From positions 83,069-147,068 of the forward strand of contig NZ_JACJHR010000010.1 of assembly GCF_014174495.1 (NCBI RefSeq): a stretch of DNA of 64,000 nt. Direction: 5' to 3'. Positions 40,436 through 48,783 of this stretch are shown in pieces. The stretch's first letter is position 1. Every line of letters begins with the position of its first letter. This DNA is from Amycolatopsis echigonensis (GTDB lineage Bacteria; Actinomycetota; Actinomycetes; Mycobacteriales; Pseudonocardiaceae). A model generated the notes under the pieces. That model was not told the origin of the DNA. It did not search any database and saw only the letters and a program-made list of their open reading frames with translations. A program made the translations under genes and the position numbers.

Positions 40436-43400
40436 CTACTCGTGCGAGCGTTCCGCGCGCACCACCTCGATCGCCTCGGTCCGGTCCAGCCGCGAGGTTT
40501 CGGCCACGAGCGCCTCGTACCGTTCCGCGCCCAGCTCCCGGGTCAGGTCGGCGATCAGCTCCCGCACCTCCGGGCTCCCCAGGTCGAACCGTCCGCGCAC
40601 CACCGCGCTCAGCGCGAGCATCCGCGCGGAGTCCTCCAGCCGCCCCTGCCGGTACCGGATCCGTGCCAGCAGCTCGACCATGCCGGCCAGGTCCGGCATG
40701 TCGAAGCGCCCGGCCGCCTGGTCGATCACCGCGAACACCGGCGATTCCGCTTCCGCTGGACGTCCTTCGGCGAGCAGCAACCCGGCTTCGATCGCGCCGA
40801 GCCATTCCTCTCCGAAGCCCTCCGGCGTCGGCCATTCCGACCGCGCCGCTTTCAGTTGCCGGAACACCTCGCGCGCCTGCGCGACGTTGTTCTCGCGGAT
40901 CAGCAACTCAGCGCGGCCGAGCAACACGATCAGGCGCAATCCGCTGTTGCCGCCGGAAGACGCGTAGCGTTCCGCCGCTTCCATGTCCCGCCACGCGCCC
41001 TCTTGATCGCCGGCGCGCGACCGTTCCACCGCAAGCCGCCACCACTGCTGCACGATGTCGTCTTTGGACCGCAGCTCCATCGCCAGCCGCAGGCCCTCGG
41101 TGTACCCGGCGATCGCCGCCTCGTGATCCCCGGCCTGCGATTGCGCCGCGGCCCGGAAACCGTGCGTCATGCCGAGCCCCCACCGGTCACCGACCTCGGC
41201 GAAGCCCTGGTGAGCGAGTTCCCGCGCCCGCTCCGCGCCCTCGAGGTCGCCCATGTCGCCGAGGACGAAACTCTCCGCCCAGTGTCCGGCTGCGCGACCC
41301 CAGACGTCGTCCCGTTCGACGGCCCGGCGGATCTCGCGCTTCGCCAGGTCCCGTTCGCCGTGGAGGTAAGCCACGATCGGCAACCCCAGCCACAGCCACG
41401 GACTCCGTTCCGCCGCACCGGTCCGCAGGCATTCTTCGATCAGCTCGCGGACGTCGGCCTTCTCCTGCGGCACCGGCATGACCTGGACCAGCACCTGAAT
41501 CAACCGCAACCCCGCCGTCAGGTCCGGCGGCAGCTTGGGACCCAGTTCGAGCACCTCGTCCACGAACCCCGCGGCCCGCTCGTTCTGACCGGCGATGTTC
41601 AGGTACCAGAACATCCCGTACAGCAGCCGGGCCGCCAATTCCGCGGAGCCCGACTCGATCGCCGCCCGCAGCGCGGAGGTGAAGTTGTCACTGTCGTGCT
41701 CGTACACGTCGATCGCCTGGAGCTGATCCCGCCCGCGCACCAACGGTTCGTTGCGGTGCGCCAGTTCCGCGTAGTAGGCGACCATCGCGGCCCGCATCCG
41801 CTCCCGCTCGCCGGATTCGGCCAGCCGCTCGGTCGCGTAAGCGCGCAACGTTTCCAGCAGGCGATACCGCGTGCCCACCACGTCCACAATGGACTTCTCG
41901 ACTAGTGATCCCAGCACGTACACAATGTCTTCCGCGGGCAGTTCGTCGTCCGCGCAGACGTTTTCCACCGCTTCCTCGGAAAAACTCGCCGCGAACACGG
42001 CGAGCCTGCGCGCGAGCCGGACCTCCGCGTCGCTCAGCAGGTCCCAGCTCCACTCCACCACCGCGCGCAACGTGCGCTGACGCGGCAACGCAGTCCGGCT
42101 GCCGGAGGTAAGCAACCGGAACCGGTCATCGAGGCGATCGGCGATCTGTTCGGCCGTCATCGACCGCAGCCGTGCGGCGGCGAGTTCGAGCGCGAGCGGC
42201 ATTCCGTCGAGCCGGCGGCAGATCTGCCGCACTGCGTCCACTGTGGACTCATCAAGCCGGAAACCTGGCCGTACCGCCATCGCACGGTCGAGGAACAGCC
42301 GGACGGAATCGAGCGTGCCGACGTCATCGGGCGGCGCGGCCTCGTCCGGCACCGGCAGCGGGCCGAGCGGGCACAGCGTTTCCCCGGTAATCGCCAACGG
42401 CTCGCGGCTCGTGGCGAGCACCCGCAACGACGGGAGCCGGCGCAGCAAGTCCTCCGCCAGCTCCGCGGCGGCGTCCACGACGTGTTCGCAGTTGTCCAGC
42501 ACCAGCAACGCTTCCGCGCCGCCGAGCGTCTCCACCGCGTGCTCGAACGGATCGACCTGCCGACGCCTCGCCTCGGTCTCCGTCGTCCGGAGATCGCGCA
42601 CCTCCAACGCGTTGAGCAACGCGGACAACACGTCTTCGGCATCGCGCACGCCAGCCAGCGGGACGAACCACACCAGGCCGCGCGAATGCGCCGGATGCCG
42701 TGACGCCGCTTCCGTCGCGAGCCGGGTCTTGCCCGCGCCGCCCGGTCCGACGAGCGTGACCAGCCGGGCTCCTTCGAGGAGTTCGGCCAGCAGTTTCAGC
42801 TCGTCGGTACGGCCGATGAAGCTGGTCAGCCGCTGCGGCAACCGATCGACCGCAGCGGCGACCGGCGTGTACTCGCCGCGCAGCGCACGCAGATGCACTT
42901 CCTGCAGCTCCGCCGACGGGTCGACGCCCAGCTCTTCGGCCAGCGTGGTGCGGATCGCGGCGTACGCGGCGAGTGCGTCCGCCTGGCGTCCAGCAGCGGA
43001 AAGCGCACGGATCCGCAAGCCAGCCAACCGTTCCCGCAGCGGATGGGCCTGCGCGGCCGCGGTGAGTTCCGCGAGCACATCCGCGTGCCGTCCCAGCCTC
43101 AGCTCTGCTTCGAACCAGTCCTCGGTGGTCTCGGTGCGCCGCTCCTCCAGCAGGGTCGCGGGCGCGGCGGCGAACGGCGCGTCCAGCACGTCCGCGAGCG
43201 CCGGTCCGCGCCACAATGCGAGCGCGGCAGCGAGCGCTTCGGCGGCAGCACTGTCCCGGCCAGCGGCAAGCTCCCGGCAGCCCTGCGCGGACAGCTTCTC
43301 GAACCGGTGGAGATCCACCGCCTCCGGAGGCACCGCGAGCCGGTAGCCACCGTTGGATGACTCCAGCTCGGCTTCCGCGGGCCGCAGCGCGCGACGCAGC

Positions 43401-43606
43401 CGCGAGACGAGCGACTGGAGCGCGTTGGCCGCGTCGGCCGGGGGTTCCGCGCCCCACAGGCCGTCGATCAGCGCTTCGGCAGGAACCGCGCGACCGGCGT
43501 CGAGGGCGAGCCGCGAAAGGAGCATGCGAAGCCGGGCTCCGCCGATGTCGATCGGCGTGCCGTCCTCCCCCTCCGCTCGCAGCGGGCCCAGCAGCGCGAC
43601 GCGCAT
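40436..43606 (-). CDS. AfsR/SARP-type transcriptional regulator with BTAD, NB-ARC and TPR-like region
   Basis: The 1056-residue protein has an OmpR-type winged helix (VALLGPLRAEGEDG to about residue 95), a bacterial transcriptional activation domain (to about 245) and an NTPase with P-loop GPGGAGKTRLA and Walker B LLVLDNCEHV. A long helical repeat region of TPR type reaches the C-terminus. ATG 43606 is preferred to an in-frame TTG at 43675. AfsR-like proteins control antibiotic pathways and export. It sits next to an exporter and is divergent from a secreted peptidase. The TPR region could sense a ligand; the targets are not known. Confidence 0.88.
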   Translation of the reverse strand: MRVALLGPLRAEGEDGTPIDIGGARLRMLLSRLALDAGRAVPAEALIDGLWGAEPPADAANALQSLVSRLRRALRPAEAELESSNGGYRLAVPPEAVDLHRFEKLSAQGCRELAAGRDSAAAEALAAALALWRGPALADVLDAPFAAAPATLLEERRTETTEDWFEAELRLGRHADVLAELTAAAQAHPLRERLAGLRIRALSAAGRQADALAAYAAIRTTLAEELGVDPSAELQEVHLRALRGEYTPVAAAVDRLPQRLTSFIGRTDELKLLAELLEGARLVTLVGPGGAGKTRLATEAASRHPAHSRGLVWFVPLAGVRDAEDVLSALLNALEVRDLRTTETEARRRQVDPFEHAVETLGGAEALLVLDNCEHVVDAAAELAEDLLRRLPSLRVLATSREPLAITGETLCPLGPLPVPDEAAPPDDVGTLDSVRLFLDRAMAVRPGFRLDESTVDAVRQICRRLDGMPLALELAAARLRSMTAEQIADRLDDRFRLLTSGSRTALPRQRTLRAVVEWSWDLLSDAEVRLARRLAVFAASFSEEAVENVCADDELPAEDIVYVLGSLVEKSIVDVVGTRYRLLETLRAYATERLAESGERERMRAAMVAYYAELAHRNEPLVRGRDQLQAIDVYEHDSDNFTSALRAAIESGSAELAARLLYGMFWYLNIAGQNERAAGFVDEVLELGPKLPPDLTAGLRLIQVLVQVMPVPQEKADVRELIEECLRTGAAERSPWLWLGLPIVAYLHGERDLAKREIRRAVERDDVWGRAAGHWAESFVLGDMGDLEGAERARELAHQGFAEVGDRWGLGMTHGFRAAAQSQAGDHEAAIAGYTEGLRLAMELRSKDDIVQQWWRLAVERSRAGDQEGAWRDMEAAERYASSGGNSGLRLIVLLGRAELLIRENNVAQAREVFRQLKAARSEWPTPEGFGEEWLGAIEAGLLLAEGRPAEAESPVFAVIDQAAGRFDMPDLAGMVELLARIRYRQGRLEDSARMLALSAVVRGRFDLGSPEVRELIADLTRELGAERYEALVAETSRLDRTEAIEVVRAERSHE

Positions 43607-43751
43607 GAGGTCCAGCTTTCCAGACGAACGCCACGCCGCGCCGGAGACCGACGTAAGTGTGGACTTTCGGGACAATCTGCCGTCAAGCGGTTACTGCCCG
43701 CCTTCCCGGCGCTACGTTGCGGAGGATTCACCCGCAGACACAGGAGCGCCC

Positions 43752-45197
43752 ATGAGAGCACTGCACCGCTGGCACCGTCCGGCAGTGACCGTCGCAGCCA
43801 CCCTCACCGCATTGACGCTCGGCACGGGGATCGCGTCAGCCGGACCGGGCGGCTGGGATCGGCCGACGCCCGGTTCCGACGGCGCCGGGGACAGCTACTA
43901 CCCCCAAGACGGCAACGGCGGGTACGAGGTCTCCGACTACGACCTCAAGGTCAACTACGCTCCGGACACCCACCAGCTCGCCGGTCTCCAGACGGTCCAC
44001 GCGAAGGCGACCCAGTCGCTCAGCTCGTTCGACCTCGACCTCCGGGGCCTCACCGTCGACGCGGTCCGGGTGAACGGCGCGCCCGCGAAGTTCACCCGCA
44101 CCGGCGACCACGAACTCGTGATCACGCCGAAGTCGCCGCTGTGGAAGGGTCTTCCGTTCACCACCGAGGTCGCCTACCACGGCGTTCCGGCGGCGATCGA
44201 CGACCCGAACCTCGGCAAGAACGGCTGGCAGTTCACCAAGTCCGGCGGGGCGTTCGCAGCCGGCGAGCCGAAGTCCGCCACCACCTGGTATCCGGTCAAC
44301 GACACCCCGCGCAACAAGGCGAAGTTCCGGCTGTCGATCACCGTGCCGGACGAGTGGGGCGTGATCGCCAACGGCCGCGAGGTCGGCAAGTACCGGACGC
44401 GGGCGGGCACCACGCACGTCTGGGCGGAGGACACCCCGACCGCGTCGTACATGACCACGGTCGCGATCGACAAGTGGACCTTCAACAAACGCCAGCGCGC
44501 GGACGGCACCCCGATCGTCAGCGCGTACGCGCCGGGCACCACCGACGCCACCAAGCAGGCCGACGCGCAACTGCCGGAGGTCCTCGACTTCCTCGAATCG
44601 AAGTTCGGCAAGTACCCGGTGGACGCCGCGGGCGGCATCTACCTGACCGAGCCGATCGGATTCTCGCTGGAGACGATGAGCAGGCCGATCTACTCCGGCC
44701 GCGCGGGCAACATCAGCACGATCGTGCACGAGAACGCGCACCAGTGGTGGGGCGACACGGTTGCCGTCGACCACTGGAAGGACGTGTGCCTCAACGAATG
44801 CTTCGCGTCCTACGCGACCTGGCTGTGGGCGCAGAAGAACGGCGAGGACCTCGACGCCACTTACCTCAACAAGGTCGCGTCGGCGAGCGACCAGTTCTGG
44901 GCGGGCAAGCTGTACGACATGGGCCCCGGCCACGAGTTCACCTACGTGTACTCCAAGGGCCCGGTCATGCTGCACGCCCTCAGCAAGTACATGGGGCAGG
45001 ACGCGTTCGACCAGGTGCTCAAGACCTGGAACTCCGTGCACCACAACGGGAACGCGAGCATGCAGGAGTTCCAGAAGTACTGTGAGAAGGTGTCCGGCAT
45101 GGACCTGCAGGGCTTCTTCGACGCGTGGATCTACGGCAACGGCAAGCCGTCTGACGAATACCTTTACCCGGGCGACCTGAAGCCGGCCGCCGGATGA
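43752..45197 (+). CDS. M1-family-like metallopeptidase, secreted
   Basis: The 481-residue protein has a Sec signal peptide ending TGIASAGPG. It then carries the same domains as the lipoprotein at 34235-35659, including PQDGNGGYEVSDYDL, FSLETMSRPIY, the zinc site HENAHQWWGD and LNECFASYATWLW. ATG 43752 follows AGGAG by 6 bases. GxMEN is again replaced. It is secreted rather than lipid-anchored. The pyroglutamyl peptidase gene overlaps its stop, suggesting joint peptide degradation. Confidence 0.88.
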   Translation: MRALHRWHRPAVTVAATLTALTLGTGIASAGPGGWDRPTPGSDGAGDSYYPQDGNGGYEVSDYDLKVNYAPDTHQLAGLQTVHAKATQSLSSFDLDLRGLTVDAVRVNGAPAKFTRTGDHELVITPKSPLWKGLPFTTEVAYHGVPAAIDDPNLGKNGWQFTKSGGAFAAGEPKSATTWYPVNDTPRNKAKFRLSITVPDEWGVIANGREVGKYRTRAGTTHVWAEDTPTASYMTTVAIDKWTFNKRQRADGTPIVSAYAPGTTDATKQADAQLPEVLDFLESKFGKYPVDAAGGIYLTEPIGFSLETMSRPIYSGRAGNISTIVHENAHQWWGDTVAVDHWKDVCLNECFASYATWLWAQKNGEDLDATYLNKVASASDQFWAGKLYDMGPGHEFTYVYSKGPVMLHALSKYMGQDAFDQVLKTWNSVHHNGNASMQEFQKYCEKVSGMDLQGFFDAWIYGNGKPSDEYLYPGDLKPAAG

Positions 45198-45799
45198 CGG
45201 TTCTGCTGACGGGGTTCGCGCCCTTCGACGGAGCGGCGACGAATCCTTCTTGGCAGGCAGCCTCGCTGGCAGCGGCGCGGCGGACGGACACGGTGGCGGT
45301 AGAGCTGCCGTGCGAGTTCGACGCGTCGCTGCCGGCGCTGCGGGCCGCGATCCTGGCGCACCGGCCGGAACTAGTCGTGTGCGCCGGGTTGGCGGGCGGG
45401 CGCGAGCACGTGACGCCAGAACGGGTGGCGATCAACCTGATCGACGCGCGGATCCCGGACAACGCGGGCGCGCAGCCGGTCGATCAGCCGGTGGTTCCGG
45501 GCGGGCCGTCCGCGTACTTCACCACGCTGCCGGTGAAAGCTGCGGTCGCGGCGATGCAGTCGGCAGGCGTGCCCGCAGCCGTGTCGTACACCGCGGGGAC
45601 GTACGTGTGCAACCAGGTCTTCTACGGCCTGATGCACCTGATCGCGACGGAGTTTCCCGGACTGCGCGGCGGTTTCGTGCACGTGCCGGAGGAAGCCCGG
45701 ATGCCGCTGGACTCGACCGCGCGAGCGCTCGAGATCGTGGTGGACACCGCGCTGACCATGCACGAGGACGTGCCGACCTCGGCAGGCACGCTGCACTGA
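45194..45799 (+). CDS. pcp: Pyroglutamyl-peptidase I
   Basis: The 201-residue cysteine peptidase has the family triad: Glu near residue 76 in GREHVTPERVAIN, Cys139 in TAGTYVCNQVFYGL and His163 in GFVHVP. It removes N-terminal pyroglutamate from peptides in the cytosol. Its ATG overlaps the stop of the secreted M1-like peptidase, so the two are translationally coupled: one would trim peptides outside and the other inside the cell. Confidence 0.93.
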   Translation: MTVLLTGFAPFDGAATNPSWQAASLAAARRTDTVAVELPCEFDASLPALRAAILAHRPELVVCAGLAGGREHVTPERVAINLIDARIPDNAGAQPVDQPVVPGGPSAYFTTLPVKAAVAAMQSAGVPAAVSYTAGTYVCNQVFYGLMHLIATEFPGLRGGFVHVPEEARMPLDSTARALEIVVDTALTMHEDVPTSAGTLH

Positions 45800-45802
45800 G
45801 GT

Positions 45803-47608
45803 CTATTCGCCAGGCTGGACGGTCTGCTCGAAGAACTGCACCAAATCCTGCGGTCGGCGGCTCGTGTGCGACGGGCTGGTGTCCATCACCGTGCCGACCA
45901 CGGGGATACCGTCGGCCTGGTAGATCAGCAGCCCCAGCTTCGGCCCGACCCCGGCGACGTAACGGCCGCTCAGCCCGGTGCGGGTGCGCCAGGTGTCGGT
46001 CTCGACGCGGCCGGTCATGTCCTTGCGCGCACTCGGCTCGACCTGGGCGAGCGTGAGCCCCTCGTGGAACGCGACGGTGGTCTTGTCCGGGAAGCGGCAC
46101 AGTGCGGTGCGCGTTGCGCCTAGGGCTTTCGCCAGTTCCGGATCATCCGAGCAGGTGGCGCGAGTTTGGATGGTCGGCCCGGCCAGGCGGCGGATGCATT
46201 TCGTGAGGCCGTTTTCGCCGGGGAGCGCTGGTTGCGAACCGGCACAGGCTGCTGTGCTGGGCGGCGCGGTAACCGATTGGTTCGAGCCTGCTCGCGGGGT
46301 TTCGCCATCGCCGCGAGTGGCGACGATGGCAGTCACGATCCCGGCAACTGCGAGCACCGCCAGCGCGACGGCACCGATTACGACAGGTTTGCGGGACTTC
46401 TTCTGCGGCGGCCGCCATCCGGCCGGGGGCGGCATCGGGGCTGGCCGCCACTGCGCCGGGCCGGGCTGCTGCTGCTGAACGGGCGGCCAGGATGCTGGCG
46501 GAGCCGCTGCTTGACTCGGCACCGCGGGGGTCGGCACGGACGGAGGTGCCGGACGCTCGTCGACCGGCACGTGATGCAACCCGAACGCGACCGCGGTCTC
46601 CGGCTGGTCCTCGGTGGTCGGCACCACGCCCAGCGTCGACCCGACCAGCGACGCGAGCAACGGCATCCGGCTGGGCCCACCGACCAGGTACACGCCGCCG
46701 AGCCGCTCTGGAGAAAGCCCGGCCCGCGCGATCGTCGCCGCGAGCATTTCAGTGCTGCGCAACAGATTCGGCCGCACCAGCGCTTCCAATTCGGCCCGGG
46801 TGACGAGGACGTCGCCGAACGGATCCGGCATCGGCACCTCGGTGTGCGCGTGCCGGGAAAGACTCTCCTTGGCGTCGCGGACGTCCTGGAGCAACACCCG
46901 CCGCAACCGTCGGTCGCTGGTCGTCTGCGGACGGAGAAGCCGTTGCCACTGCGCCGGATCCGCATGCGACACCGACCGTCCAATATGGACCAGCAGGGCC
47001 TGGTCGATGTCCAGGCTGCCGAGATCCGGCAACCCGTCCTCCGCCAGCACCGCGTTACCCGCGCCGACGACCGCGCAGTCGAAGGTGCCCGCGCCGAGGT
47101 CGTAAACCGCGATCGGCCCGCTGGGCGCGCCCGTTTCGCGAAGGGTCGCGTAATGCGCGGCCGCCGCGACCGGCTCCGGCACCAACCGCACCCGGACGAA
47201 CCCGGCCTTGCCCGCCGCCTCCCGAAGAGTCCGCTGCCGCTGCGGGCCCCACCCGGCCGGATGCGACAACCGCACCTCGTCCGGAACCCCGGAAAGCTGC
47301 CGCTCCGCCTCCTCGCCCATCCGCCGCAACACCGCGGCGAAGGCATCGACCACCGGCACCACCCGATCGCCGAGCAGCAGCTCGCCGTCGTCGATCCGCC
47401 GCTTGGGATACGGCTCGAACCGGCTGGGATCCAGCCGAGCCCGCCGCTCCGCGTCCTGGCCGACGACGAGTTGCCCGTCCTCCTCCGCGTAAACCGCGGA
47501 GGACATGGTGACCGACCCGTCGACCTCAATAGCCCGCGGCCCGCGCCCGAAGGCCGCCAAGACGCCAACTGTGCTGGAAGTACCGAAGTCGATCGACAGG
47601 ACGTCCAC
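45803..47608 (-). CDS. Membrane-anchored Hsp70-like ATPase
   Basis: The 601-residue protein has a DnaK-type ATPase domain (SIDFGTSSTVGVL, VRLSHPAGWGPQR, AVYDLGAGTFDCAVV, VYLVGGPSRMPLLASLV; about 1-350). The substrate-binding domain is replaced by a Pro/Gln-rich linker, a membrane span (about 409-431) and an extracellular domain of about 170 residues with four cysteines. GTG 47608 has GAGGGG 6 bases upstream. Such Hsp70-TM proteins occur in actinobacteria but have no defined role that I know of. It converges with pcp, leaving only 3 bases between the stops. Confidence 0.88.
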   Translation of the reverse strand: MDVLSIDFGTSSTVGVLAAFGRGPRAIEVDGSVTMSSAVYAEEDGQLVVGQDAERRARLDPSRFEPYPKRRIDDGELLLGDRVVPVVDAFAAVLRRMGEEAERQLSGVPDEVRLSHPAGWGPQRQRTLREAAGKAGFVRVRLVPEPVAAAAHYATLRETGAPSGPIAVYDLGAGTFDCAVVGAGNAVLAEDGLPDLGSLDIDQALLVHIGRSVSHADPAQWQRLLRPQTTSDRRLRRVLLQDVRDAKESLSRHAHTEVPMPDPFGDVLVTRAELEALVRPNLLRSTEMLAATIARAGLSPERLGGVYLVGGPSRMPLLASLVGSTLGVVPTTEDQPETAVAFGLHHVPVDERPAPPSVPTPAVPSQAAAPPASWPPVQQQQPGPAQWRPAPMPPPAGWRPPQKKSRKPVVIGAVALAVLAVAGIVTAIVATRGDGETPRAGSNQSVTAPPSTAACAGSQPALPGENGLTKCIRRLAGPTIQTRATCSDDPELAKALGATRTALCRFPDKTTVAFHEGLTLAQVEPSARKDMTGRVETDTWRTRTGLSGRYVAGVGPKLGLLIYQADGIPVVGTVMDTSPSHTSRRPQDLVQFFEQTVQPGE

Positions 47609-47729
47609 GCAGTTCCCCTCCCCAAAACCCCACCGCATCGTCTCACGAGCGCTGGGACCGATATCGACTACCGCGGGAGAGTCGTGCGCCGCGGCGGAAA
47701 CTGATCGCGCTCGACCAGTAGACCGCGTC

Positions 47730-48719
47730 CTACCCCGCGAAAACCGCCGCCGGAAAAGGTGTCTCCCGGTCCTCCAGGAGCCGCCCGTAGAAGTCGTTCA
47801 TCTCCACCGCCACCGAGGCATGCCGTGCCACCAGCTCGGCGATCGGCGAAGGCAACTCGAGCTCCCCAGCGGCCGCGCGACGCACCGCGGCCAGGCGGCT
47901 CTCTCGGTCCCACGTCCCGCACACCTCGGTCACCAGCCAGTTCACCCAATACATCGACCCGTAAGCCCGGTCGTGCTCCGCATTCAGGTCCGCGAACGCC
48001 AGCTCCGCCTCGGTCAGATCGAACCGGCGCGCGAACGCCAGGCCGAAATCAGTCAGGACAAACCGATCGCCGTCGGTCAGGAAGTTCTCGAAGTGGTTGT
48101 CGAAGTGCAAGACACCCTGCGCGCGAAGGAACGAGAGCGTATCGGCGAGCTCCGCCGCGACCCGATCGACCTGGTCCAGACGACCAGGCAGCCACCGATG
48201 CAGATTGGCCGGAAAATACTCGCAGAACAAAACAACGCTCGACGACGAATCCCGCAGTTCCGTCAGCCGCCGACGGACCGCAGCGGAACCGCCCCAGTAC
48301 TCGACGTCTTCCTCCAACGGACGGTCTGGCACCCGGCCCGAGGGGACCGGCAGCACGCGCCAGTGGTGCAGCAAGGGAAAGTTCTCGCAGTCCCCGCTGA
48401 GGACCCAGCCATTCGCCATGACGTGCAGCGCCAGTTCCCGCCAGGCGGAGCCCTCCGGCGAACCCAGACCGTAATGGCAAAAGGCAGGCAGGCCATACAG
48501 ATTGGCCGTGGAATGCGGATGCTGCCGCTCCAGCAAGGTAAGCGGAACCCGCTTCGCGAAGACCGGAACTCCGTCGACATCCAGCCGGACGCCGGTGCCG
48601 CCGATTCCCTCGGACAGCACCTCGGCGGACTCCAGCCGCTCAGTCAGCTGCCGGTCGCTCAACAGCGAAAGCGCGGTGCTCGCCGCGGCGTGCCGCGAGA
48701 TTCGCGAAGAAGACCCCAT
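47730..48719 (-). CDS. Protein-kinase-fold (APH/kinase-like) protein
   Basis: The 329-residue protein has a kinase-like core: VPVFAKRVPL (candidate ATP-site Lys), a catalytic loop VLHFDNHFENFLT (HxDxxxxN) and LTDFGLAFARRF (DFG). It lacks a typical glycine-rich loop. It could phosphorylate a small molecule or protein. It is transcribed toward the Hsp70-like gene, with 121 bases between them, and may belong with it. The substrate is unknown. Confidence 0.7.
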   Translation of the reverse strand: MGSSSRISRHAAASTALSLLSDRQLTERLESAEVLSEGIGGTGVRLDVDGVPVFAKRVPLTLLERQHPHSTANLYGLPAFCHYGLGSPEGSAWRELALHVMANGWVLSGDCENFPLLHHWRVLPVPSGRVPDRPLEEDVEYWGGSAAVRRRLTELRDSSSSVVLFCEYFPANLHRWLPGRLDQVDRVAAELADTLSFLRAQGVLHFDNHFENFLTDGDRFVLTDFGLAFARRFDLTEAELAFADLNAEHDRAYGSMYWVNWLVTEVCGTWDRESRLAAVRRAAAGELELPSPIAELVARHASVAVEMNDFYGRLLEDRETPFPAAVFAG

Positions 48720-48736
48720 AGCTCAAGACAATAGAG

Positions 48737-48772
48737 AAAAGGGCGGCCCCCAACCTGGGAGCCGCCCTTTTT
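48737..48772. terminator. Intrinsic terminator after clpC
   Basis: AAAAGGGCGGC and GCCGCCCTTTTT form a perfect stem around a 13-base loop. T-runs lie on both strands; on the minus strand it follows the clpC stop by 11 bases. Confidence 0.85.
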
Positions 48773-48783
48773 CTTCAGTTAAC

